Assembly (NCBI GenBank): GCA_041687115.1
Contig: JAWLCP010000033.1
Coordinates: 1-28,330, forward strand
DNA length: 28,330 nucleotides
Source: SKLM01 sp041687115
GTDB taxonomy: Bacteria; Chloroflexota; Anaerolineae; B4-G1
Direction of reading: 5' to 3'
Position numbers and translations under genes: made by a program. Each line of letters begins with the position of its first letter. Within the stretch, counting starts at the first letter, position 1. Under the pieces are notes generated by a model. The model was not told the origin of the DNA and made no database searches. It was given only the letters and a program-made list of their open reading frames with translations. Of the stretch, positions 8,161-15,081 are shown piece after piece.

Positions 8161-8409
8161 TTATGCGGGCCGCAACTCCTTGTCGAGGAGCCCGCTTTCC
8201 ACCAGAAGGTCCAACGTCTCCTGCGCCTCCGACTCATCGACCTGGCTGATGGCGAAGCCGGCGTGAACGATCACGTAGTCTCCGACGCCAGCTTCAGGGA
8301 CGTAGGCCAGACAGACCTCCCGGGTGACGCCGCCGAAGTCCACCTTCGCCATCCGCATGAGCCCGTCTTCCTCCGCCTCAGTGATCCGTCCTGGAATCCC
8401 CAAGCACAT
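8161..8409 (-). CDS. hypC: HypC/HupF hydrogenase assembly chaperone
   Basis: This 82-residue protein begins MCLGIPGRI, the HypC signature, with the essential Cys2 after Met removal. The rest is the small OB-like fold with KVDFGGVTREVCLAYVPE and VGDYVIVHAGFAI, full length for the family. HypC carries the Fe(CN)2CO unit between HypD and the hydrogenase large subunit. The start is one base after the hypB stop (TAG-T-ATG), so the pair is cotranscribed. The hydrogenase operon follows about 220 bases later behind its own promoter. hypD, hypE and hypF are not in this window. Confidence 0.96.
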   Translation of the reverse strand: MCLGIPGRITEAEEDGLMRMAKVDFGGVTREVCLAYVPEAGVGDYVIVHAGFAISQVDESEAQETLDLLVESGLLDKELRPA

Positions 8410-8410
8410 A

Positions 8411-9061
8411 CTACGCTATCTCTCTTCGCAGCCAGGCCAACCAGGCCTCCAGACCTTCGCCAGTCTTGCAGGAGAGGGGGAGGAACGTGAGGTCAGGATT
8501 CAGGGCGTCCACGCCGCGGTGGAAGTAATCGATGTCGAAGTCGAAGCGGTCCAGGACGTCGATCTTGTTCAACACCACCGCGTCGATGCCCCGGTACATC
8601 ACCGGATACTTGTAGGGCTTGTCGTCACCTTCGGGGACACTCGCAATGAGGACCTTGCGATGTACGCCCAACTCGAAGCTTGCCGGACAGACCAGATTGC
8701 CGACATTCTCGACAATCAGCAGGTCCAGCTCCTCCAGCCGGAGCTGGGGAAGGGCCTCCTGGAGCATCACCGCGTCCAAGTGGCAGGCGCCGCCCGTGTT
8801 GATCTGAACGGCGGGGATGCCCAGCGCGGCGATACGGTCGGCATCCAGTGTGGTGGCTATATCGCCATCCACGGCGCCGATGCGAAACTCGTCACGGAGC
8901 GCTTCCACTGTGCGGGCGATGAGGCTCGTCTTGCCCGCGCCCGGTGAAGCCATCAAGTTGATCGCAAATACCCCTGCGGCGTCTAGCCGCTCGCGATTCC
9001 TTGCTGCCAATCGGTCGTTAGCGCTTAGGATGTCCTCAACAACAGACACGCGTGCTGACAC
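8411..9061 (-). CDS. hypB: HypB GTPase, hydrogenase nickel insertion
   Basis: This 216-residue GTPase delivers nickel with HypA. Visible motifs are the P-loop in MASPGAGKTS (P-loop at 39-46), DGDIATTLD, the metal-binding GACHLD, ENVGNLVCPASFELG and NKID for guanine recognition. It lacks the His-rich or CxxCGC N-terminal nickel-storage extension found in some HypB proteins, so it should have only the GTPase-domain metal site. The start is GTG at 9061 with GAGGTGA upstream; other GTG codons nearby make the start uncertain by a few residues. A promoter is visible about 90 bases upstream, and hypC follows immediately. Confidence 0.95.
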   Translation of the reverse strand: MSARVSVVEDILSANDRLAARNRERLDAAGVFAINLMASPGAGKTSLIARTVEALRDEFRIGAVDGDIATTLDADRIAALGIPAVQINTGGACHLDAVMLQEALPQLRLEELDLLIVENVGNLVCPASFELGVHRKVLIASVPEGDDKPYKYPVMYRGIDAVVLNKIDVLDRFDFDIDYFHRGVDALNPDLTFLPLSCKTGEGLEAWLAWLRREIA

Positions 9062-9148
9062 TGTATGCGTTCACCTCTTTCTGAGCTAGTGTTCTAGCTT
9101 GTGCTTATCGCCCGAGGTGGCGATTTGAGTCCTATATATTCTCGAAAT

Positions 9149-9177
9149 ATCTTACCACGCCTGCTAAGGATTGTCCA
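9149..9177 (-). promoter_or_regulatory. Candidate promoter of hypBC
   Basis: On the minus strand TGGACA (9177-9172), 17 bases, then TAAGAT (9154-9149). Five of six and four of six positions match consensus. A TATATA tract a little downstream is an alternative -10. It is followed by the hypB GTG start about 90 bases later. Confidence 0.45.
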
Positions 9178-9336
9178 CTGGATTGCACGCGCCGTACGGT
9201 TCGCAGCAAGGAGGTTCCGGGCATTGGCCTGAGGGAAGGGTGATGAGGAATGTGGTACAGCAAGAGGACAACGGGCCCACAAGTGGACAGAGGCGTCCCG
9301 GCCCGGCCAGCCAGTGCCTCACCCGAATTGAAGTGT

Positions 9337-9367
9337 GCCCCTCAGCGGAGTGAGCACGCTGAGGGGC
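9337..9367 (-). terminator. Strong hairpin after the formate/nitrite channel gene
   Basis: A perfect 11-base stem (GCCCCTCAGCG / CGCTGAGGGGC) with a nine-base loop begins 35 bases past the stop at 9402. No U-run follows on the minus strand, so it is either a factor-dependent terminator or a 3'-end stabiliser. It is nested in an outer eight-base inverted repeat. Confidence 0.5.
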
Positions 9368-9401
9368 GGGGAGGGACCGGTTCTATCTCAATTCGAGTCC
9401 A

Positions 9402-10301
9402 CTAGCCAGAAGCACGGTCGGTCACGAACGAGCGAGGTTGATCCTGCTCGGACTCCACTCTGGCACGTACTTGGGGTCGACGATAGATAAACCAATAGAC
9501 CATGGCCACCAGGAACCCTCCGCCGAAAATGTTGCCCGTGGTCACCACCAGCAGGTTGTCCAGGAACCCATGGACGTTGAGAGCAGCCAGATCGGCAGCA
9601 ACCACGCCTGCGGCCTCCAGGACCTGTGGCTCTCCTTTCATCAGGAGGCCCATAGGAATGAAGTACATATTGGCGATGCTGTGCTCAAATCCGGAGGCGA
9701 CGAAGGCAGTGATGGGAAAGACGATGGCCATGATCTTGTCCGCGACGCTTCTACCACTGAGCGTCAGCCACACCGCGAGGCACACCAGCGCATTGCAGAG
9801 GATGCCGCGGGTCAGCGCCGTGGTAAAAGACAGGTTGACCTTGGCGTTGGCGATGTTCAGCGCGTTGACACCAACCTGATATTCGGCAAAGGTCCACTGG
9901 TTCGTGAAATACATGAACAGCACAGTGGCCACGGACCCGACCAGATTGCCCACGTAGACGATGATCCAGTTTCGCATCACCTGTGCAAGGGTAAGCTTCC
10001 CTCCCACCCAGGCCATCACGATCAGATTGTTGCCGGTGAAGAGCTCAGCACCGGCGACCACGACCAAGATCAGACCCAGAGAAAAGACGAGCCCACCCAC
10101 GAGCTTGTTCATACCGAAGCCAAGCCCGCTCTGGGTAGTCACAAGCGTGAAGAACTCCCCACCAAGCCCGATAAATGAGCCAGCCAGGACGGCGAGGAAA
10201 AACATGCTCTGCGGGTCCATCGTCGCTTTACTGACGCCGACATCCTCCATGCGCTCCGCCATCTCCAGCGGTGGATGGGCGTCTATTGTGAGCTTAGACA
10301 T
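9402..10301 (-). CDS. Formate/nitrite transporter family (FocA/NirC-like) channel
   Basis: This 299-residue integral membrane protein has the six-helix FNT fold. Signature features are AGAELFTGNN near residues 83-92, the central-pore His in ASGFEHSIANMYFIP, and the C-terminal TTGNIFGGG. It moves formate or a related small monovalent anion (nitrite, HS-) across the cytoplasmic membrane as a pentamer; the substrate cannot be fixed from sequence. Formate suits the hydrogenase context. The ATG at 10301 is preceded directly by an in-frame GTG; the ribosome site is weak. Two small-protein genes lie upstream on the same strand with short gaps, and a Pho-box-like promoter precedes all three. Confidence 0.93.
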   Translation of the reverse strand: MSKLTIDAHPPLEMAERMEDVGVSKATMDPQSMFFLAVLAGSFIGLGGEFFTLVTTQSGLGFGMNKLVGGLVFSLGLILVVVAGAELFTGNNLIVMAWVGGKLTLAQVMRNWIIVYVGNLVGSVATVLFMYFTNQWTFAEYQVGVNALNIANAKVNLSFTTALTRGILCNALVCLAVWLTLSGRSVADKIMAIVFPITAFVASGFEHSIANMYFIPMGLLMKGEPQVLEAAGVVAADLAALNVHGFLDNLLVVTTGNIFGGGFLVAMVYWFIYRRPQVRARVESEQDQPRSFVTDRASG

Positions 10302-10357
10302 CACGGTAAGAGAGCCCTCTCCAAGCGGCTAGCTCCGAGCTCCTTCAGGCCACCCCA

Positions 10358-10519
10358 CTACCGGGAGCGACCCTGAGGAGCAACTCGCTGAGAGGTCATC
10401 CGGGCATTGCGAATTGGCTCCCAGAGAAGCTGAAATAGGCCGACGAGCAGCACCGTCCACACGATGGCGGGAACAAGGACCGTGATGCCCACATTCACCA
10501 AGTTGAGTAGATCGATCAT
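10358..10519 (-). CDS. Small single-span membrane protein, unknown
   Basis: 53 residues. After a short start comes one hydrophobic helix (about 10-31, VGITVLVPAIVWTVLLVGLF), then a basic, polar tail ending QGRSR. The ATG at 10519 has a clear GGGGGA ribosome site. It sits between the 102-residue protein gene and the FNT channel gene, 56 bases from the latter, so it is probably in the same operon. No family is recognised. A role as a small partner of the channel, or as an independent membrane peptide, is only inference from position. Confidence 0.65.
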   Translation of the reverse strand: MIDLLNLVNVGITVLVPAIVWTVLLVGLFQLLWEPIRNARMTSQRVAPQGRSR

Positions 10520-10631
10520 TGTGGTCCCCCTTTTCTTAGTTAGGTGATCGAACACGACCAGGCGCCCTGGAGCGCCTGAGTCACGAGCGAAGACGGTCGT
10601 GCCGAAGCCAATCGCCGACTCGCGGCCTCGC

Positions 10632-10940
10632 TCACCAGGCTTCTCGCTGCAACATGCAGTTCAGCAGGGTGGATTGACGATCGCTCAACCTGCCGATGCG
10701 GGCTTCTATCCAACGGATGTCCCCGCTTACCAGCGCAGCCTTCTCCTCGAGGGCAAGATGGTACTTGCTGAGAGCTGCCGAGCCGCGGTCGGCGATCTCG
10801 GCGATCAAGCCGGGATCGCGTGCTGCTCTCTCCAGAACCCGCAGAATCTCCTTCTTGTTGGCTCGAGCTACCGGCGCGTTGAGAGCGCTGGGCCCTGCTA
10901 CTGTCTCCAGAGTCATGGTGTCGCGTGTCCTGATCTCCAT
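10632..10940 (-). CDS. Small soluble protein of unknown function, first gene of the FNT operon
   Basis: 102 residues starting at the ATG at 10940, which follows a run of seven G's as ribosome site; an earlier in-frame start at 10958 lacks one. From residue about 28 the protein looks helical and charged (KKEILRVLERAARDP, SKYHLALEEKAALVSGDIRWIE) and ends LQREAW. The Ala-Leu-x-x-Tyr-x-Leu...Glu-x-x-Ala-Leu-x-x-Gly-Asp pattern recalls the compact helical LigA/Nif11-like small proteins, but the link is weak. It has no signal peptide or membrane span. It is the promoter-proximal gene after the tandem-repeat box at 10997-11054. Confidence 0.7.
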   Translation of the reverse strand: MEIRTRDTMTLETVAGPSALNAPVARANKKEILRVLERAARDPGLIAEIADRGSAALSKYHLALEEKAALVSGDIRWIEARIGRLSDRQSTLLNCMLQREAW

Positions 10941-10996
10941 TTGTCCCCCCCGTGTCACTCAATAGGATTAGCAGAGAGCATCTTTATGGTAGGTGT

Positions 10997-11054
10997 AACA
11001 TAACACAAGGGAATGACAAACATCATGATGAACGCATGACAGAGGCGTGACAAT
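10997..11054 (-). promoter_or_regulatory. Tandem 11-bp repeat operator/promoter (Pho-box-like), copy A
   Basis: Reading the plus strand, TGACA-like half sites start at 11014, 11026, 11037 and 11048 (TGACA, TGATG, TGACA, TGACA), spaced 12, 11 and 11 bases. On the transcribed minus strand these are TGTCA-type repeats, followed after 11 bases by a -10-like TATGTT (11002-10997). Transcription would begin near 10990 and read the 102-residue gene about 50 bases later. The layout is that of PhoB-type activation, where the box replaces the -35. The same block occurs at 19313-19370. Confidence 0.6.
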
Positions 11055-11226
11055 TCCGCGTAGGGCCCCAACTGGGCGGCTCCGATCTCGCCGCGCGCGG
11101 ATCGCCTCACCACACGGAGGACAGCCGCCAGATCGGGTGAGCGCATCTGCCGATCCCCCGGAGCGGTGGTGGATCGACTCATACTGACTGGTGCGCAGTT
11201 GGACAGGGGTACGGCGGGAGGATAGT

Positions 11227-11910
11227 CTAGGATTTCGTGTGCATGGAAACGCCGTAGCCAAGACCAGGGATGGTCTCGATGTAGACCGGCTCGGATGGGT
11301 CAGGCTCGATCTTGTTTCGCAGACGGTGCACCAGCTGTCGGAGCATGTCTCGATCGGCACCCTCGGGTCCCCAGACGTGGTCTATAATGGCGCTGTGGGT
11401 CAGAACGTGGCCTGCGTTGAGCATCAAGTACCCAAGGAGTTGGCTCTCCAATGGTGTCAGGGAGATGGGATCGCCTTCCTTGACGCGTACCTCTCTGCGG
11501 CCCGGATCGAGCGTCAGATCGCCGACCTGACGGATGCCCGGAGTTGGTGTCATCCCGGCGCGGCGCAGGACGGCCTGCATGCGGGCCACGAGCTGCCGCG
11601 GGCTGAAGGGCTTCGAAATATAGTCGTCGGCGCCTGACTCCAGGCCGCGGATGATGTCGTCCTCCTCCCCACGAACGGTCAGCAGGATGATCGGCGTGTC
11701 CGCCTGGGCTCGAATGCGTCGGCAGACGGCGAACCCGTCGAGCCGGGGCATGTTAACATCCAACACGATGATATCCGGCTCCTCCTCTGTCCAGCGCCGA
11801 AGGGCCGCCTCACCGTCCCGTGCCTGAAGCACCTGAAACCCCTCACGCCGCAGGGTGAAGGCCAGGAGGTCTGCCAGGACGGGGTCGTCATCCACAATCA
11901 ATGCTTTCAT
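11227..11910 (-). CDS. OmpR/PhoB-family response regulator
   Basis: 227 residues. The N-terminal receiver has the acidic pair in IVDDDP (6-10), phospho-acceptor Asp51 in VLDVNMP, the switch Thr in ILLTVRG and Lys in SKPF. The C-terminal winged helix contains ISLTPLESQLLGYLM, VWGPEGADRDMLRQLVHRLR and the ETIPGLGYG hairpin. Such regulators bind direct repeats of about 11 bp as dimers. The ATG at 11910 overlaps the kinase stop by four bases (ATGA), so the two are translationally coupled cognates. The operon sits beside pstSCAB, hinting at phosphate control, but the neighbouring TGACA repeats at 11014-11052 serve the FNT operon and none are seen before pstS. I therefore leave the regulator unnamed. 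Confidence 0.93.
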   Translation of the reverse strand: MKALIVDDDPVLADLLAFTLRREGFQVLQARDGEAALRRWTEEEPDIIVLDVNMPRLDGFAVCRRIRAQADTPIILLTVRGEEDDIIRGLESGADDYISKPFSPRQLVARMQAVLRRAGMTPTPGIRQVGDLTLDPGRREVRVKEGDPISLTPLESQLLGYLMLNAGHVLTHSAIIDHVWGPEGADRDMLRQLVHRLRNKIEPDPSEPVYIETIPGLGYGVSMHTKS

Positions 11911-13982
11911 GGTTTCTCCGCCATTGGCAGGGTGAACCAGAAGATGGAGCCTCCCTTGCGCCGGTGGTCGACACCGACCTGACCGCCGTGAGCCTCTACG
12001 ATGGCCTTCACGACCGAGAGCCCAAGGCCGGTGCCGTATCGGGCATCATCAGTGCCCGGCGATGGGGGCACGAAACGCCGGAACAGGGTCTTGCGATACT
12101 CGCGTGGGATCCCCGGTCCCCGGTCGGCGACTGTCACCCGGACCCATCGACCGTCTGTTGTGGTGCCAATGGCGACCTCTGCATGGTCAGGGCCGTACTT
12201 GCTGGCGTTCGACAGCAGGTTTACCAGCACCTGCACCACCCGCCGGGGATCCGCACGCACGACCGGGATTGCCGCAGGCAACTCCACCGTGAGCCGTTGA
12301 CCGCGTTTGTCCAGCAGTGGCTGCATGGTGCGCATAGCCTCCGCGATGATCTCTCCGAGATCCGACGCGCGAGGATAAACCCGAAAGCGACCAGCCTCAA
12401 TGCTGGCACTCTCCAGCAGGTTGTCGACCAGGGTCTGCAGATTCAGGACGCCCAGGTGGAGCGAGATGAGCAATTCCTCCAACTCGGCGGGGCCGAGTTC
12501 TGACACGCCGTCCAGTAGCAGTTCGGAGGAGGCCGCCAGGGCCGACAACGGGGTGCGAAATTCGTGCGCGATGTTGGCCAGAAAGTGGCCCAAGATGCGG
12601 TGAACTGCCTCCTCTTCACTGACGTCCCGGAAAACCAGTGCCACCTCAGCGTTGCCGCCTTCTGGAGGCGTGAGTCGGGCGCCGGTGACCGCCAGCGTGA
12701 CCTGACGTCCGCCAGCCAGCTCGACGATGATGTTGTGCTTCCGTCCCGGCGCAGGAATGAGCTGACTGAACGGCTCGTCCGTCTCAACGGATCGAAAGAC
12801 CTCATCGCACGGTCGGTTCAAGACTTGATCTCGGCGCCAGCCCGTGATACGCTCTGCCCCGTGGCTGAAGAAGGTGATCCGGTCACGCTGATCGAGGGTG
12901 ACGATGCCCTCCACAATCCCCTCAAGCAAGTGGTCGGTCCAGGCCTTCTCGCTTCGCAAGTGGGACAGTGTCTGCTGCAGGTCGGTCCGAGCGCTCTCCA
13001 GCGCTTGAGCCACCAGTGCCACCTCGCGTACGGGGGTCTCAGCGGTCACCGGCGAGTCCAGATCACCTGCGCTCATTGCCGTCGCCGCCGCCGTGAGGCG
13101 GGCGAGGGGCCGGCCGATTCGCCGCGCCAGTATCACGCCCAGGATCGAGCCTGCCGCGGCTACCATGACGATGCTGCCGACAAGAATGCCGACCAGACGG
13201 CGCTGCATCGCAGCGATGTCGGCTACATCCAGGGCCACCTCGTCCTCCAGCTCCATTCCCTGCCAAGAGAGGCGAGCGAAGTAGTAAGGGCGATCCCCGA
13301 TGGTGCATGTGCCTCGCGCCGTGCCTACGGACGGAGAAGACTGAAACAGCTGACAATCGACCTCGGTTCGCGCCGAAAGGCCACCCGCGAAGCTGGTCGC
13401 CACAGGCTGCCCGTCCGTCAGCAGTGTGTGCTCCAGCCCTGTCTGGTCGCGTAGTTCTCCTGCGAAGGCATCGTCCACAATGGTGCCCACGATGACCTCC
13501 CCGAGATCAGCCTGCTCCCCTTCGATGGGATGAGTGGCGAGCAGCCACACCTCAGGAGGTGAGCCTACTTGCACAACTTGAAACTGGCCCGGTCGGTCAC
13601 GCTCGCACGCGTCAAGACTGATCGACCTGCCCGCCTGTGCAACGCGCTGCCGGCTGGCGGTGCAGACGACCATAACGTCGAGATCCGCGCCGATCCGTAA
13701 CGTCTCAAGGTAGGCTGACAGCGCTTCTATCTCTCCTCGAATGAGGAAATCGCGCAGGGTGGGACGCTGAGCCGTGAGTACTGCCAGGCCGGTGATCTCA
13801 CTCCTTCTGGCGGCGTAAAGAGCTTGCGTGGCGCGACCTCCGTGCTCTACCTGACTCCAGGCCTGGCGACTCATCTGCTCACGCATCAACCAGGCGGCCG
13901 GAATCCCCACGGCGGTCACCGTGAAGAGGATCAACCCGACGAAGGTGAGTATCATCTGAGTCGACAAGCTGCGGAAGTTCAT
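11907..13982 (-). CDS. Membrane sensor histidine kinase (extracytoplasmic sensor-HAMP-PAS-HisKA-HATPase)
   Basis: 691 residues. TM1 spans about 9-32. A long extracytoplasmic sensor of about 235 residues follows, Cache-like in size, with four or more cysteines (CTASRQ, DACERD, DCQLF, GTCTIG). TM2 lies at about 270-292, then HAMP (RRIGRPLARLTAAATAMSAGDLD) and a PAS domain (about 355-460). The dimerisation domain has IAHEFRTPLSAL with His473 as phosphorylation site. The ATPase domain carries LLSNASKYGP (N box), DRGPGIP (G1) and GTGLGLSVVKAI (G2). PhoR proteins usually lack so large an outer domain, so this is not a standard PhoR. The regulator gene overlaps its stop. The signal is unknown; the Cys-rich outer domain could bind a small ligand. 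Confidence 0.92.
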   Translation of the reverse strand: MNFRSLSTQMILTFVGLILFTVTAVGIPAAWLMREQMSRQAWSQVEHGGRATQALYAARRSEITGLAVLTAQRPTLRDFLIRGEIEALSAYLETLRIGADLDVMVVCTASRQRVAQAGRSISLDACERDRPGQFQVVQVGSPPEVWLLATHPIEGEQADLGEVIVGTIVDDAFAGELRDQTGLEHTLLTDGQPVATSFAGGLSARTEVDCQLFQSSPSVGTARGTCTIGDRPYYFARLSWQGMELEDEVALDVADIAAMQRRLVGILVGSIVMVAAAGSILGVILARRIGRPLARLTAAATAMSAGDLDSPVTAETPVREVALVAQALESARTDLQQTLSHLRSEKAWTDHLLEGIVEGIVTLDQRDRITFFSHGAERITGWRRDQVLNRPCDEVFRSVETDEPFSQLIPAPGRKHNIIVELAGGRQVTLAVTGARLTPPEGGNAEVALVFRDVSEEEAVHRILGHFLANIAHEFRTPLSALAASSELLLDGVSELGPAELEELLISLHLGVLNLQTLVDNLLESASIEAGRFRVYPRASDLGEIIAEAMRTMQPLLDKRGQRLTVELPAAIPVVRADPRRVVQVLVNLLSNASKYGPDHAEVAIGTTTDGRWVRVTVADRGPGIPREYRKTLFRRFVPPSPGTDDARYGTGLGLSVVKAIVEAHGGQVGVDHRRKGGSIFWFTLPMAEKP

Positions 13983-14306
13983 TCTAGTCCGTCCCCTGGT
14001 CGCAGAGCTGCCTCCGGGTTCTGGCCCAACTGGCAGAGGCTAAAGGCTGACGCCGACTGTCTGGCGACGTCTTGCGGGTCGTGACTTGCTCAGGCAGTGT
14101 CAGGGTACTCCTTCGCTGATCGAGCGGCTCCACAGGACCGAGCTTGTGCGCAGGCAGGAGATTGAGGTCGAGGGAATCGCCTTGTCTTCGTAAGAAGGGT
14201 AACCCAGGCCGCCCGTATTGTCAACCATTAATACAGGCAGACAGCTGGCCAGCGTGCCCAGGTCGAGGAGCTGCTCTTGAAGCGGCCCGGGGGGCTGGGG
14301 TCTCAA
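13983..14306. other. Intergenic stretch between pstB and the sensor kinase gene
   Basis: 324 bases with no convincing gene; a 68-codon frame at 14100-14306 has no plausible start context or recognisable fold. The one signal is a consensus TTGACA on the minus strand at 14224-14219 with a weak TACCCT 17 bases on (14201-14196), possibly the kinase operon promoter with a leader of about 200 bases. No clear terminator for pstB is visible. Confidence 0.5.
14196..14224 (-). promoter_or_regulatory. Weak candidate promoter for the kinase-regulator pair
   Basis: Minus-strand TTGACA (14224-14219), 17-base spacer, TACCCT (14201-14196). The -35 is perfect but the -10 matches only three of six positions, and the leader to the kinase ATG at 13982 would be about 200 bases. 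Confidence 0.3.
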
Positions 14307-15071
14307 TCAGCTGAACTCTCCGCTGAGGTAAGCCTGCGTGCGCGGTTCCCGCGGGTGCTCGAAGAAGTCCGGTGCCGGGCCATGCTCCACCAGCGTTCCC
14401 ATGTAGAGGAAGATGACGTAATCGGCCAGACGCTGCGCCTGGCGCAGGACGTGGGTCACGAGCACAATCGTGTAGTCTTTCTTGATCTCCATGAGACGGC
14501 CCTCAATGTGCTGGGCTGATATGGGATCCAAAGACGAGGTCGGTTCGTCGCATAGGAGCACCTCCGGCTCGACGGCCAGACCTCGCGCCAGACAGAGCCG
14601 CTGCTGCTGTCCGATAGAGAGTTTCGCAGCTGGCGCGTCCAGTCGATCCATCACCTCTTCCCATAGCCCCACGAGCCGCAAGTAGTGTTCCACCGTCTCA
14701 TCCAAGCTCCGTCCGTTGCACAGCCCATGGATGCGGGGGCCGAAGGCTACGTTCTCATAGATAGACATCGGCAAGGGGTAAGGCCGCTGGGCAAGCAGCC
14801 CGATTCGCTGTCGCACCTCGGTGACGTCGATGCCAGGGTCGAGCACCTGGACGCCGTCGACCATGATGTTGCCCGACACCCGTGCTTCTTGAGTCAGATC
14901 GATCAGGCGATTGATGGACTTGAGGAACGTCGTCTTGCCGCAGCCCGATGGCCCGATGATGGCGGTGATCTGGTTGGTCGGGACGTCGACTGAAAGGTTC
15001 TTCAGGACGTGGAGTGAGCCATAATGGATGTTGAGATCCCGCACGCGAATACCAGCTTGGCGTTGCATCAT
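14307..15071 (-). CDS. pstB: Phosphate ABC transporter ATP-binding protein PstB
   Basis: This 254-residue ATPase has Walker A GPSGCGKTT (40-48), Q-loop LLAQRPYPLPMSIYENVAFG typical of PstB, signature LSIGQQQRLCLARGLA, Walker B LLCDEPTSSLDP and H-loop VTHVLRQAQRLADY. Two residues depart from the common PstB pattern: LSIGQ for LSGGQ and THVL for THNM; both are tolerated in related ATPases. It powers phosphate import with PstC and PstA. GGAGGT precedes a double ATG at 15071/15068. It lies 10 bases after pstA. phoU, often next, is absent here: the following minus-strand genes are the kinase-regulator pair. Confidence 0.95.
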   Translation of the reverse strand: MMQRQAGIRVRDLNIHYGSLHVLKNLSVDVPTNQITAIIGPSGCGKTTFLKSINRLIDLTQEARVSGNIMVDGVQVLDPGIDVTEVRQRIGLLAQRPYPLPMSIYENVAFGPRIHGLCNGRSLDETVEHYLRLVGLWEEVMDRLDAPAAKLSIGQQQRLCLARGLAVEPEVLLCDEPTSSLDPISAQHIEGRLMEIKKDYTIVLVTHVLRQAQRLADYVIFLYMGTLVEHGPAPDFFEHPREPRTQAYLSGEFS

Positions 15072-15081
15072 TGCACACCTC

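Larger units (their letters stand above)
9062..9401. other. Intergenic stretch between hypB and the formate/nitrite channel gene
   Basis: 340 bases without a convincing gene. It holds the hypB promoter near the left side and a strong hairpin at 9337-9367 beyond the channel gene's stop. Around that hairpin an outer inverted repeat of eight bases (9324-9331 with 9388-9395, CGAATTGA/TCAATTCG) is visible. I see nothing else. Confidence 0.6.

Noticed and set aside
10955..11182. 75-codon minus-strand frame before the FNT operon
   Set aside because: It overlaps the tandem-repeat box, and its resemblance to the upstream part of the stress-protein frame comes from the shared regulatory DNA, not a shared protein.
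14100..14306. 68-codon frame after pstB, considered as a phoU remnant
   Set aside because: No PhoU-like helical repeats, no ribosome site and no recognisable motif.
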